A stretch of DNA of 10,782 nucleotides from an uncultured Phascolarctobacterium sp. (GTDB lineage: Bacteria > Bacillota > Negativicutes > Acidaminococcales > Acidaminococcaceae), in assembly GCA_900554395.1 (NCBI GenBank), contig USHB01000034.1:1-10782 (forward strand), written 5' to 3'. The translations under genes and the position numbers were made by a program. The notes below the pieces were generated by a model. It worked only from the letters and a program-made list of their open reading frames with translations, did not search any database and was not told the DNA's origin. Below, piece by piece: positions 1-6,217 of this stretch (position 1 is its first letter; the number at the start of each line of letters is the position of its first letter).

Positions 1-50
1 TAAATCACACCACGACTCCGTGCGCCGCCGTCAGGCCCGCCCCAGCGGAT

Positions 51-117
51 TTGGCGCAATGAGGTCAGGTTTGTCTGCACCAAGCTGGTGCAAAGTAACC
101 TGACCCCATTGCGCCAA
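51..117. repeat. Long imperfect palindrome in GC-rich left part
   Basis: Two 21-base arms (51-71 and 97-117) are reverse complements at 20 of 21 positions; the outer ends read ttggcgcaat and attgcgccaa. Inside them a second inverted repeat, TGCACC (76-81) and GGTGCA (87-92), closes a 5-base loop, so the whole unit can fold into a long two-part hairpin. There is no T-tract on either side, so it does not look like a classical intrinsic terminator. It could be a REP- or MITE-like dispersed element of the GC-rich source genome, or a bidirectional transcription stop. The fold is visible directly; the repeat status is inference because only one copy lies in the window. Confidence 0.6.
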
Positions 118-182
118 TCACAGAGCCACCGATGTCATGGCAGCAGCAGCGAGCGACGGTCAGGGCGAACAAATTGGCATGA

Positions 183-223
183 AAAGGGGGCGGCATAGAC
201 CTTTTGGTCATGCCACCCCCTTT
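183..223 (-). terminator. Probable terminator hairpin downstream of uppP
   Basis: Arms at 183-201 and 206-223 (core aaaggggg and cccccttt) pair almost fully around a TTTT loop, with one bulged base and one C/A mismatch. The hairpin begins 45 bases beyond the uppP stop codon on the minus strand. Read in that direction the G/C-rich stem ends in a run of four T, which is a short U-tract. Position and strength suit an intrinsic terminator for uppP, but the T-tract is weak. Confidence 0.5.
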
Positions 224-267
224 GAATGACAAGTTGTCGCTCTGGCCGCCGCGCAGCGTCAACCAAG

Positions 268-1296
268 TTACAGGCCGAGCATGGGCTCCAAGACGAAGAA
301 GTACGCAAGCACCACGATGCCCAGAATGATGCGGTAGACGCCGAAGCACTTGAAGTCGTGACGGCGGACGAAGCCCATGAGCCACTTGATAGCGATGAGC
401 GAAACCACAAAGGCCACAACGCAGCCCACGCCCAGGATGGCGACCTCGTTGGCACCGAACGTACCGCCCTTGATGAAATACTTGACCAGCTTGAGCGCAC
501 TCGCGCCAAACATGACAGGGATGGCCAGGAAGAACGTAAACTTGGACGCCACCGAACGCGTGCAGCCCAAAAGCAGGCCGCCGATGATGGTGGAACCGGA
601 GCGCGACGTGCCCGGCACCAGCGAGAGGATCTGGAAGCAGCCAATGCCCAGTGCAGTCTTCCAGCTCAGGTCCTCGAGCGTGGCGATGGAGCCAAAGTCC
701 AGATTCTCGTCATCGTCCTCATCCTCAGCGGTAGCCGCGGCGGGCGCCGCAAAGTGCGCACCGGCGGGACGGCCACCCGACACCACAGCACGCGAACCAA
801 ACGAACCGGCAACGGCCATTTCCTCGCGCTTGCTCGCGCGCCAGTTCTCGATCACGATAAACAGCACGCCGTACACAATGAGCGCCAGCGCCACGACGGG
901 AGCATTGTAGAAATGCTCCTCCATCCAGTCGTTGAGCGGCAGACCGATCGCCGCCGCAGGAATGCAGCCGAGCACAATCTTGCCCCACAGCACCCAGGTG
1001 TCGCGACGGCCTTCCTTGCCCTTGCTGGGCGAGAACGGATTGAGCTCATGGAAGAACAGCACGCAGACGGCCAGAATGGCGCCGAGCTGAATCACGACCA
1101 GGAACATATTCCAGAACGTCTCGCTCACGTTCATCTTGACGAACTCGTCCACCAAGATCATGTGACCGGTCGACGAAACAGGCAGCCATTCGGTGATGCC
1201 CTGGATGATTTCCATATTATTGACATTGAATGCACCAACGGCATAATGTCCTTCATAGGCTTTTTTAAACATTTCGGTAGATGTTACTAATGGCAT
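268..1296 (-). CDS. uppP: Undecaprenyl-diphosphatase UppP, with a foreign aldolase N-terminus
   Basis: UppP (BacA) is an integral membrane phosphatase that recycles undecaprenyl diphosphate to the monophosphate carrier for peptidoglycan and other wall polymers. From residue 33 on, the 342-residue frame is clear UppP: the first signature GITEWLPVSSTGHM (33-46), the second signature PGTSRSGST (228-236, with the conserved Arg at 232), and several hydrophobic segments up to the end. Residues about 152-208 form a long Ala/Gly-rich then acidic loop (EDEDDDE) that short UppP proteins lack; such insertions fit the GC-rich actinobacterial style. Residues 1 to about 32 do not belong to UppP. They are the start of class II fructose-bisphosphate aldolase, so the true first 15-20 residues of UppP are missing and the start codon at 1296 belongs to another gene. 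Family call is certain; the intact frame is probably an accident of the joint near 1189-1209. Confidence 0.85.
   Translation of the reverse strand: MPLVTSTEMFKKAYEGHYAVGAFNVNNMEIIQGITEWLPVSSTGHMILVDEFVKMNVSETFWNMFLVVIQLGAILAVCVLFFHELNPFSPSKGKEGRRDTWVLWGKIVLGCIPAAAIGLPLNDWMEEHFYNAPVVALALIVYGVLFIVIENWRASKREEMAVAGSFGSRAVVSGGRPAGAHFAAPAAATAEDEDDDENLDFGSIATLEDLSWKTALGIGCFQILSLVPGTSRSGSTIIGGLLLGCTRSVASKFTFFLAIPVMFGASALKLVKYFIKGGTFGANEVAILGVGCVVAFVVSLIAIKWLMGFVRRHDFKCFGVYRIILGIVVLAYFFVLEPMLGL
1189..1296 (-). pseudogene. fba: 5' fragment of class II fructose-bisphosphate aldolase gene, cut at a joint
   Basis: The first 32 or so codons encode MPLVTSTEMFKKAYEG followed by AFNVNNMEIIQGI, the typical start of class II fructose-1,6-bisphosphate aldolase (glycolysis/gluconeogenesis, cytosol). 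In aldolase the next residues after GITE would be alanine-rich (AA..). Here they switch to WLPVSSTGHM of UppP. The bases of this fragment (for example ttttttaaacatttcgg) are AT-rich like the DNA to its right. It has its own ribosome binding site, CTCCTTT on the plus strand at 1306-1312 (AAAGGAG when read on the minus strand), nine bases from the ATG. This is a normal gene start whose body has been replaced. The stretch 1189-1209 could be shared by both parent genes. Confidence 0.8.
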
Positions 1297-1330
1297 TTGC
1301 TACAACTCCTTTGCGAGATTTTATAAGTTA

Positions 1331-1339
1331 ATTATAGCA
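1331..1339 (-). promoter_or_regulatory. Extended -10 promoter for fba
   Basis: Read on the minus strand this is TGCTATAAT, a perfect TATAAT box with the TGn extension. It sits in the 57-base gap between the end of the pseudouridine synthase gene and the aldolase start. No good -35 box lies 16-18 bases upstream (best TACTAA), which an extended -10 can compensate for. The leader would be roughly 27 bases long and contains the ribosome binding site at 1306-1312. Confidence 0.55.
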
Positions 1340-1353
1340 TACTATATTGAGAA

Positions 1354-1986
1354 TTAGTATATAATTTTCCGTAAATCTTCTGGAAGTGCACTCGAAATTT
1401 CTAAAATTCTGCCGGTGGCGGGGTGGGTAAATTTTAAATAGCCGGAGTGCAGGGCGTGGCGGCTTTGCGGTCCGGGCGTGCCGTAAAGGTTATCGTTATA
1501 AAGCGGGCAGCCGATATGCGCCAGGTGTACGCGAATCTGGTGCGTGCGCCCTGTGTAAAGCGTAAGTTCTACAAGCGCTTTGTCTTTGGCTGTGGCAAGC
1601 ACTTTATAATCCGTGCGGGCGTATTTGCCGTTTTCGTTTACGCAGCGCTCAATAATGCTGCCTTCCTTGCGTGCAATGGGTGCTTCAATGCATCCGCTTA
1701 AAGCCGTAATGCCGAGATATTTTTTTATAACCTGCTGCTGCGAGAGCAAAAACTGTATGCGCGGCTGTTTGGCAAAAATAACAAGGCCGGAGGTATTGCG
1801 ATCAAGGCGTGATACGGGGTGCAGGCCGCTTTCAATGCCATTTGCTTCGTAGTAATTTTTAACATAATTATAAAGCGTGGTGCCGTCTTCTTTTACGGTT
1901 GGGTGCACAAGCATGCCGGCTGGCTTATTGATGACGAGCAGATATTCATCTTCGTAATAAATGCTGCCGTTTCCTAATTCAAACAT
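1354..1986 (-). CDS. RluA-family RNA pseudouridine synthase
   Basis: This 210-residue protein is a pseudouridine synthase of the RluA/RluC/RluD family, which isomerises uridine in rRNA or tRNA. The catalytic motif HPVSRLDRNTSGLV is at 56-69 with the catalytic aspartate at Asp62. The conserved GRTHQIRVHLAHIGCPL block is at 146-162, followed by a YG-containing turn near 168. There is no N-terminal S4 domain: the catalytic domain begins almost at residue 1, and the length is close to that of RluA (about 220) rather than RluC/RluD (over 300). The exact target uridine cannot be told from sequence. Its ATG shares one base with the stop of the upstream DUF896 gene (TAATG), so the two are translationally coupled. 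A purine-rich stretch lies about 15 bases upstream, which is far for a ribosome binding site and supports coupling. Confidence 0.92.
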   Translation of the reverse strand: MFELGNGSIYYEDEYLLVINKPAGMLVHPTVKEDGTTLYNYVKNYYEANGIESGLHPVSRLDRNTSGLVIFAKQPRIQFLLSQQQVIKKYLGITALSGCIEAPIARKEGSIIERCVNENGKYARTDYKVLATAKDKALVELTLYTGRTHQIRVHLAHIGCPLYNDNLYGTPGPQSRHALHSGYLKFTHPATGRILEISSALPEDLRKIIY

Positions 1987-2177
1987 TAGTGCTGCACCGT
2001 GTCTTCCTTATCTACAAAAGTAATGCTGTCGAGCTTTTGTTTTACCTGCGCGCGGATATTGCCGAGGTACATCTGGTAAAGTTCTTTCTGTTCAATAAGT
2101 TCGCCTTCGCTCAGGCCGACAGTGCGTTTTTTGCGTGCTAAAAAATTAATGCGTGCAATCATTTCTTTCATATCCAT
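1986..2177 (-). CDS. DUF896 / UPF0291 small protein
   Basis: This 63-residue protein matches the DUF896 (UPF0291, YnzC-like) family: two predicted helices with IARINFLARKK near residues 8-18 and the EGELIEQKELYQMYL / IRAQVKQKLD segments at about 24-50. Members are small, cytosolic and common in Firmicutes; the molecular function is not known, and I do not infer one. I chose the ATG at 2177 because AGGAGG (complement of 2187-2192) lies nine bases upstream; an in-frame ATG six bases further in (2171) would sit 15 bases from that site. The stop codon overlaps the start of the pseudouridine synthase gene by one base, so the pair is an operon driven by the promoter at 2204-2232. Confidence 0.88.
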   Translation of the reverse strand: MDMKEMIARINFLARKKRTVGLSEGELIEQKELYQMYLGNIRAQVKQKLDSITFVDKEDTVQH

Positions 2178-2203
2178 AAATAATATCCTCCTGTATCTGT
2201 TCT

Positions 2204-2232
2204 ATTATAGCAGGGGGCGCACCGGCAGGCAA
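2204..2232 (-). promoter_or_regulatory. Promoter of the DUF896-rluA operon
   Basis: On the minus strand a -35 box TTGCCT (complement of 2227-2232) and a perfect TATAAT -10 box (complement of 2204-2209) are separated by exactly 17 bases. Transcription should start near 2197 and reach the AGGAGG site at 2187-2192 almost at once, so the leader is very short. It points away from the cobalamin operon promoter that begins 29 bases to its right. Confidence 0.75.
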
Positions 2233-2260
2233 GTTTTACGCAGCGGAGTATTATTTTTTA

Positions 2261-2289
2261 TTGGAATTTTAAAAATTGTATGGTATAAT
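2261..2289 (+). promoter_or_regulatory. Promoter of the cobalamin operon
   Basis: TTGGAA (2261-2266) and a perfect TATAAT (2284-2289) are separated by 17 bases, and the -10 box carries a TGG extension (2281-2283). This is a strong sigma-70/sigma-A promoter by sequence. Transcription should begin near 2296, ten bases before the riboswitch closing stem. Confidence 0.8.
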
Positions 2290-2305
2290 GTTACGGTAAG
2301 TTAAT

Positions 2306-2379
2306 AAGTCGGCCTGTGTACTGCGGTGCAAGTCCGCAGCGGTCCCGCCGCCGGCATTAGCCGGAAGCATGGCTGATTT
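2306..2379 (+). ncRNA. Cobalamin riboswitch aptamer
   Basis: The conserved core GGTGCAAGTCC (2325-2335) followed by GCGGTCCCGCCGC (2339-2351) matches the cobalamin riboswitch consensus GGTGnAAnTCC..GCnGnCCCGC. The core hairpin is TGCGG (2322-2326) with CCGCA (2334-2338), and a second hairpin is CCGGC-ATTA-GCCGG (2351-2364). A B12-box-like element AGCCGGAAGCATGGC follows at 2359-2373. The outer stem AAGTCGGCC (2306-2314) pairs with GGCTGATTT (2371-2379) over nine pairs, two or three of them wobble. The aptamer is short for the class: the peripheral stems between the core and the B12 box are reduced to the one hairpin, and the usual GGGAA before the core is not seen. It lies just upstream of cbiD, the expected place for feedback control by cobalamin. 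Confidence 0.88.
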
Positions 2380-2387
2380 GGCTGTAT

Positions 2388-2460
2388 CTACGGGCGATGG
2401 AGAGAGCAAAAACAGTGCTGCCGCTGGCAGTGCTTTGGGTATTTGTGACTTCTGCCGTAG
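2388..2460 (+). promoter_or_regulatory. Predicted antiterminator of the riboswitch
   Basis: CTACGG (2388-2393) is the exact reverse complement of CCGTAG (2455-2460), and GGAG (2399-2402) can pair with CTTC (2449-2452) with one wobble. Together these occupy the whole left arm and loop of the terminator at 2449-2476, so the two folds exclude each other. The enclosed stretch holds a smaller hairpin whose top is CTGCC-GCT-GGCAG (2418-2430). With no cobalamin bound this fold should let transcription proceed. The pairings are visible; the switching logic is inference from known transcription-attenuating riboswitches. Confidence 0.6.
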
Positions 2461-2476
2461 GGCAGGAGCCTTTTTT
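2449..2476 (+). terminator. Intrinsic terminator of the riboswitch expression platform
   Basis: CTTCTGCC (2449-2456) pairs with GGCAGGAG (2461-2468) over eight pairs, one of them G-U, around a GTAG loop. Two C bases and then six T (2471-2476) follow. This is a textbook Rho-independent terminator lying between the aptamer and cbiD, 56 bases before the cbiD start, so it should control the whole operon. Confidence 0.85.
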
Positions 2477-2531
2477 ATTATCAGCATAAATTACTATCTG
2501 GCAGATAATGCCGGCTTTGGAAAGGATTTGC

Positions 2532-3686
2532 ATGGAAGAATATACGTTTTCGCAGGGCAGGCAAATGCGCTGCGGTTATACAACGGGAAGCTGTGCTGCT
2601 GCGGCTGCCAAAGCGGCGGCGCAGATGCTTTTAAGCGGCAGGCGCGTTGACGCAGTGGAGCTTGATACGCCGAAGGGCATACGCCTGCATTTGGAAACGC
2701 GCGAAGTTGAGCTTACGCCGGATTATGCGGTATGCGCCATACAAAAAGACAGCGGTGATGACCCGGACGATACCAACGGCATTTTAATTTATGCAAGGGT
2801 AGAAAAAACTGATGCCCCGGAACATATTTTAGAAGGCGGCGTTGGCGTTGGCAGGGTAACAAAGCCCGGCCTTGCGTGCAGTGTCGGCGGGCCGGCGATA
2901 AACCCGGTGCCGCGCAAAATGATTTTAGAAAGCCTTGCCGCTGCCTGCGGGCAGTTTGGCTTTAACGGCAAATTAAAAGCTGTTATATCCGCTCCGGAAG
3001 GCGTGAAAATTGCGCCTAAAACCTTTAATCCGCGCCTTGGCATTGAAGGAGGCATTTCTATTTTGGGAACAAGCGGCATTGTTGAGCCGATGAGCGATAC
3101 GGCGCTTGTTGAAACAATGTATGCCGAAATTAATGTGCAGGCAGAAAAGGGCAACAAAGATTTGCTGGTGTTTTTTGGCAACTACGGCGAAGATTTTACC
3201 CGCGATAATTTAATGGTGGATATTGATAATGCCGTAACTTGCAGCAATTTTGTGGGCGAACTTTTGGATTACGCCGTTTATAAAGGTTTTGAAAGCCTGC
3301 TTTTAATTGGGCACAGCGGCAAACTGGTTAAACTTGCGCAGGGTGTTATGAACACGCACAGCAAGTATGCGGACTGCCGCACAGAACTGTTTGCTTTGCA
3401 GGCGTTGTTTAATGATGCAAGCCTTGCTGTCGGCAAAAAAATCTATGAAGCGTTAACTACCGATGAGGTTATTAAAATCCTGAAGGCAGAGAACTTGTTT
3501 GAAAAAGTTATGCCTGCCGTTACGGAAAAAATAGATTATTATATGCAGCACCGCGTGCATGGCAAATTAAAAACCGGCGCGCTGATGTTCTCAAATGTAT
3601 ATGGCATTTTGGGCAAAACGGCCCATGCCGATGAACTTATTAAGCTGCACCAGATGAAAAGGAAGGATGAAGATAATGCGAGGTAA
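2532..3686 (+). CDS. cbiD: Cobalt-precorrin-5B (C1)-methyltransferase CbiD
   Basis: CbiD transfers a methyl group from S-adenosylmethionine to C1 of cobalt-precorrin-5B and marks the anaerobic cobalamin route. Visible family blocks are GYTTGSCAAAAAKAA (15-29), KDSGDDPD (72-79), GVGRVTKPGL (105-114) and GGISILGTSGIVEPMS (173-188). At 384 residues it has the usual length. I chose the ATG at 2532 because AAAGGA (2521-2526) lies five bases before it and the protein then begins MEEYTFSQGRQMRCGYTTG, as the family does. The in-frame ATG at 2508 would add eight residues without a convincing binding site. It is the first gene after the riboswitch and overlaps the start of cbiL. Confidence 0.96.
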   Translation: MEEYTFSQGRQMRCGYTTGSCAAAAAKAAAQMLLSGRRVDAVELDTPKGIRLHLETREVELTPDYAVCAIQKDSGDDPDDTNGILIYARVEKTDAPEHILEGGVGVGRVTKPGLACSVGGPAINPVPRKMILESLAAACGQFGFNGKLKAVISAPEGVKIAPKTFNPRLGIEGGISILGTSGIVEPMSDTALVETMYAEINVQAEKGNKDLLVFFGNYGEDFTRDNLMVDIDNAVTCSNFVGELLDYAVYKGFESLLLIGHSGKLVKLAQGVMNTHSKYADCRTELFALQALFNDASLAVGKKIYEALTTDEVIKILKAENLFEKVMPAVTEKIDYYMQHRVHGKLKTGALMFSNVYGILGKTAHADELIKLHQMKRKDEDNAR

Positions 3687-4377
3687 ATTGTACAGCGTGG
3701 GCATTGGCCCCGGCGACCCGGAGCTTTTAACGCTGAAGGCAGTGCGCCTGTTGAAAGAGTGTGATGTTGTAGCTTTGCCGAAAGGCGACGGCGACATTAT
3801 GACTGCGAAAAACATTGTTAATCAGGTAGTAAACATTGATGAAAAAGAACAGTTAATTGTTTACATGCCGATGACGAAAGATAAAGATGCTTTGCAAAAA
3901 GCGCATCAGGAAGGCGCCGATGCCATTATAAAACTTTTGGATGAAGGCAAAAACGTGGTATTTATTACCCTTGGCTGCCCCACTGTTTATGCAACCTGCA
4001 TTTATGTACACAAACTGGTGCTTAAAGCAGGCTACGAGGCAGAATTGGTTGCCGGCGTTACAAGTTTCTGTGCTGTGGCTGCAAGGCTTAACGTATCGCT
4101 TTGCGAAAAAGCAGAGCCGCTTATCATCCTGCCCGGCAGTTATAAAGAATCAAGCAGATTTTTGGATGCGCCCGGCAACAAAGTGCTGATGAAATCGGCA
4201 AGCCAGATTGCCGCTGTGCGTGATGAACTGAAAGACCGCGGACTTTTGACCCATGCGGCAATGGTAGAACGCTGCGGTTTGCCCGGCGAAAAAGTTTATT
4301 ATGACCTAAATGAAATAGACGAAAAAAGCAGTTATTTTTCAATTATACTGGTTAAGGAAAAGGAGTTTGACAAATGA
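3676..4377 (+). CDS. cbiL: Cobalt-precorrin-2 C20-methyltransferase CbiL
   Basis: CbiL methylates C20 of cobalt-precorrin-2, the first methylation after cobalt insertion. The 233-residue protein shows the tetrapyrrole methylase fold: GIGPGDPELLTLKA from residue 9, the second glycine-rich block LGCPTVYAT (99-107), and VAGVTSFCAVAARL further on. The start at 3676 is preferred because GAAGGA (3662-3667) lies eight bases before it and MRGKLYSVGIGPGDP is the normal beginning. An ATG at 3667 would add three residues and crowd its binding site. Either way the gene starts inside the end of cbiD, so the pair is translationally coupled. The second block has Cys101 where many relatives have Asp (GDP). 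CobI of the aerobic route is the close alternative, excluded here by the cbiD/cbiG context. Confidence 0.95.
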   Translation: MRGKLYSVGIGPGDPELLTLKAVRLLKECDVVALPKGDGDIMTAKNIVNQVVNIDEKEQLIVYMPMTKDKDALQKAHQEGADAIIKLLDEGKNVVFITLGCPTVYATCIYVHKLVLKAGYEAELVAGVTSFCAVAARLNVSLCEKAEPLIILPGSYKESSRFLDAPGNKVLMKSASQIAAVRDELKDRGLLTHAAMVERCGLPGEKVYYDLNEIDEKSSYFSIILVKEKEFDK

Positions 4378-5159
4378 TTTATTTTATTGGCGCAGGCCCC
4401 GGTGCTGTTGATTTAATTACCGTAAAAGGCAAAGAACTTTTGGAAAAAGCTGATTTGATTATTTATGCCGGTTCGTTGGTAAACCCGGAACTTTTAAAAT
4501 ATGCCAAACCTGACTGCGTAATTATGGACAGCGCTAAAATGACTCTTGAAGAAGTTATTGCGGCAATGGTTCCGGCTGCTCAGAGCGGCAAACTGGTTGT
4601 ACGCCTGCATACCGGCGACCCTAGCATTTATGGCGCTCACCGCGAGCAGATTGACCTTTTGCGCAGCTATGGCCTTGATTATGAAGTTGTGCCTGGCGTA
4701 AGCTCCTTCTGTGCAGCAGCGGCTGCTTTAAAAGCAGAATATACTCTGCCGAATGTAAGCCAGTCTGTTATCATTACCCGTATGGAAGGCCGTACTCCTG
4801 TTCCTAACAGACAGAAAATTGCCGATTATGCAGCACACAATGCAACTATGGTAATCTTCCTGAGCAGCAGCATGCTTGACAAACTGCAAAAAGAACTGAT
4901 TGCAGGCGGTTATAAGGAAGATACTCCGGCAGCTATTGTTTATAAGGCATCCTGGCCGGACGAAAAAGTTTGCCGCTGCACCGTTGGCACTATTGCCGAA
5001 ACGGCGGCTAAATACAATATTACCAAAACTGCACTGATTACCGTTGGCTACTTCCTCGGTAGCGAATATGACAGAAGCGAACTTTATAACCCGACTTTTG
5101 CCCATGGCTACCGTGAAGCTGACCCCAGCAAACTGGATATTAAACCTGAGGTTAAATAA
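4374..5159 (+). CDS. cbiF: Cobalt-precorrin-4 C11-methyltransferase CbiF
   Basis: CbiF adds the C11 methyl group to cobalt-precorrin-4 using S-adenosylmethionine. The 261-residue protein carries GAGPGAVDLITVKG from residue 6, the YAGSLVNPELL segment (31-41) typical of CbiF/CobM, GDPSIYGA (81-88), VPGVSSF (106-112) and the TRMEGRTPVP signature (135-144). Length is normal. Its ATG overlaps the cbiL stop codon (ATGA), and a strong AAAAGGAG site (4358-4365) lies eight bases upstream, so it can also recruit ribosomes independently. The stop overlaps the cbiG start by one base. Confidence 0.96.
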   Translation: MIYFIGAGPGAVDLITVKGKELLEKADLIIYAGSLVNPELLKYAKPDCVIMDSAKMTLEEVIAAMVPAAQSGKLVVRLHTGDPSIYGAHREQIDLLRSYGLDYEVVPGVSSFCAAAAALKAEYTLPNVSQSVIITRMEGRTPVPNRQKIADYAAHNATMVIFLSSSMLDKLQKELIAGGYKEDTPAAIVYKASWPDEKVCRCTVGTIAETAAKYNITKTALITVGYFLGSEYDRSELYNPTFAHGYREADPSKLDIKPEVK

Positions 5160-6199
5160 TGCAGGCGGTATTGTTTTCGTTCAGCAGGCGCGGCGGGCTG
5201 CTAAGTGCCGCCGTAGGACGTTTTTTGGCAGATATGGGTTATGAAGCAATGTGTTATACCATGCCGAAATTTGCTGATGCCTGCGAAGGTTTAACCGCGA
5301 CAAATGATTATAAAACAGTTTGCGCCGAGGCTTTTAAAACGGCAGAACTGCTTGTTTTTGTAGGCGCAAGCGGAATTGCGGTGCGTGCAATAGCTCCGCA
5401 TGTAAAAAGCAAAACTACCGACCCGGCAGTGCTTGTTATTGATGAGCAGGCAAATTTTGTAATTTCGCTGCTTTCCGGCCATATTGGCGGTGCTAATGAA
5501 ATAGCACGCAAAATTGCCGCAGAAATTGGCGCACAGCCGGTTGTTACCACGGCAACGGATGTAAACAAATTGTTTGCCGTAGATGAATGGGCTGCAAAAC
5601 ATGGCATGGCAATAAATGACATGAAAGCAGCCAAAGCCTTTGCCGCTGCGCTTGTTGCCGGTGAAAAAACCGGTTTTTACAGCGATTATCCTTTAAAAGG
5701 AACGCTGCCTGTTAATGTTGAACAGTGCGAAAATGCCGCAACCGGCATGGCAATAACAACAGACAGCAATAAAAAGCCTTTTGGCACAACCGTTGTTTTA
5801 CTGCCGCAGATAGTGCATTTGGGCATTGGCTGCCGCCGCAATACGCCAATAGAAAAAATTGAAACTTTTGTGCTGGCGGAACTTGCCAAACATGGCATTG
5901 ATATGCGCTGCGTAAAAGGCATAGCTTCGGTAGATTTAAAGGCAAGTGAGCAGGGTTTGCTGCAATTTATGGAAAAATACAACCTGCCCGGCGTTTTTTA
6001 CAGTGCCGGAGAGCTTAAAGAGGTGCAGGGAGAGTTTACGCCAAGCGCATTTGTGCAAAGCATTGCAGGCGTTGATAATGTATGTGAACGTGCAGCGGTG
6101 CTTGCAAGCGGCGGTAAACTTATTGTTAAAAAAACTGCTCATGACGGCGTAACTTTGGCTGTTGCCGAAGACCCGCTGATAATAGATTTTGAAAACTGA
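5159..6199 (+). CDS. cbiG: Cobalt-precorrin-5A hydrolase CbiG
   Basis: CbiG opens the delta-lactone of ring A in cobalt-precorrin-5A and releases the two-carbon fragment as acetaldehyde, a step unique to the anaerobic route. The 346 residues show the expected three parts: an N-terminal region with VFVGASGIAVRAIAP (67-80), a central region with LLSGHIGGANE (105-114) and VVTTATD (128-134), and a CobE-like C-terminal domain starting near 220 with LGIGCRRNTP (221-230). The start codon shares one base with the cbiF stop (TAATG), with TGAGGT (5147-5152) six bases upstream. Nothing is missing or fused; the protein is a single-domain-set CbiG, not the CbiG-CbiH fusion seen in some genomes. Confidence 0.96.
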   Translation: MQAVLFSFSRRGGLLSAAVGRFLADMGYEAMCYTMPKFADACEGLTATNDYKTVCAEAFKTAELLVFVGASGIAVRAIAPHVKSKTTDPAVLVIDEQANFVISLLSGHIGGANEIARKIAAEIGAQPVVTTATDVNKLFAVDEWAAKHGMAINDMKAAKAFAAALVAGEKTGFYSDYPLKGTLPVNVEQCENAATGMAITTDSNKKPFGTTVVLLPQIVHLGIGCRRNTPIEKIETFVLAELAKHGIDMRCVKGIASVDLKASEQGLLQFMEKYNLPGVFYSAGELKEVQGEFTPSAFVQSIAGVDNVCERAAVLASGGKLIVKKTAHDGVTLAVAEDPLIIDFEN

Positions 6200-6217
6200 T
6201 ATTAGGATGGTGCAAAA

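Noticed and set aside
65..385. Minus-strand frame over the left intergenic region
   Set aside because: It overlaps the end of uppP and the palindrome, has no visible ribosome binding site and no recognisable motif.
226..1290. Long open frame on the plus strand across uppP
   Set aside because: It is antisense to a clear UppP and the translation is a His/Arg/Asp-rich string with no recognisable family. Long antisense frames are common in GC-rich DNA.
268..1296. A genuine aldolase-UppP fusion protein
   Set aside because: The aldolase part is only about 32 residues with no catalytic site, UppP lacks its own start, and base composition changes at the joint. A chimeric contig explains all of this better.
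2495..2507. Perfect 13-base inverted repeat TATCTGGCAGATA before cbiD
   Set aside because: The single central base leaves no loop for an RNA hairpin, and one short copy is not enough to claim an operator, although it lies close to the cbiD ribosome binding site.
2369..2650. Possible leader peptide frame starting in the riboswitch
   Set aside because: Its ATG is inside the B12-box-like element and closing stem, and the frame runs out of frame into cbiD; the RNA structure explains this sequence better.
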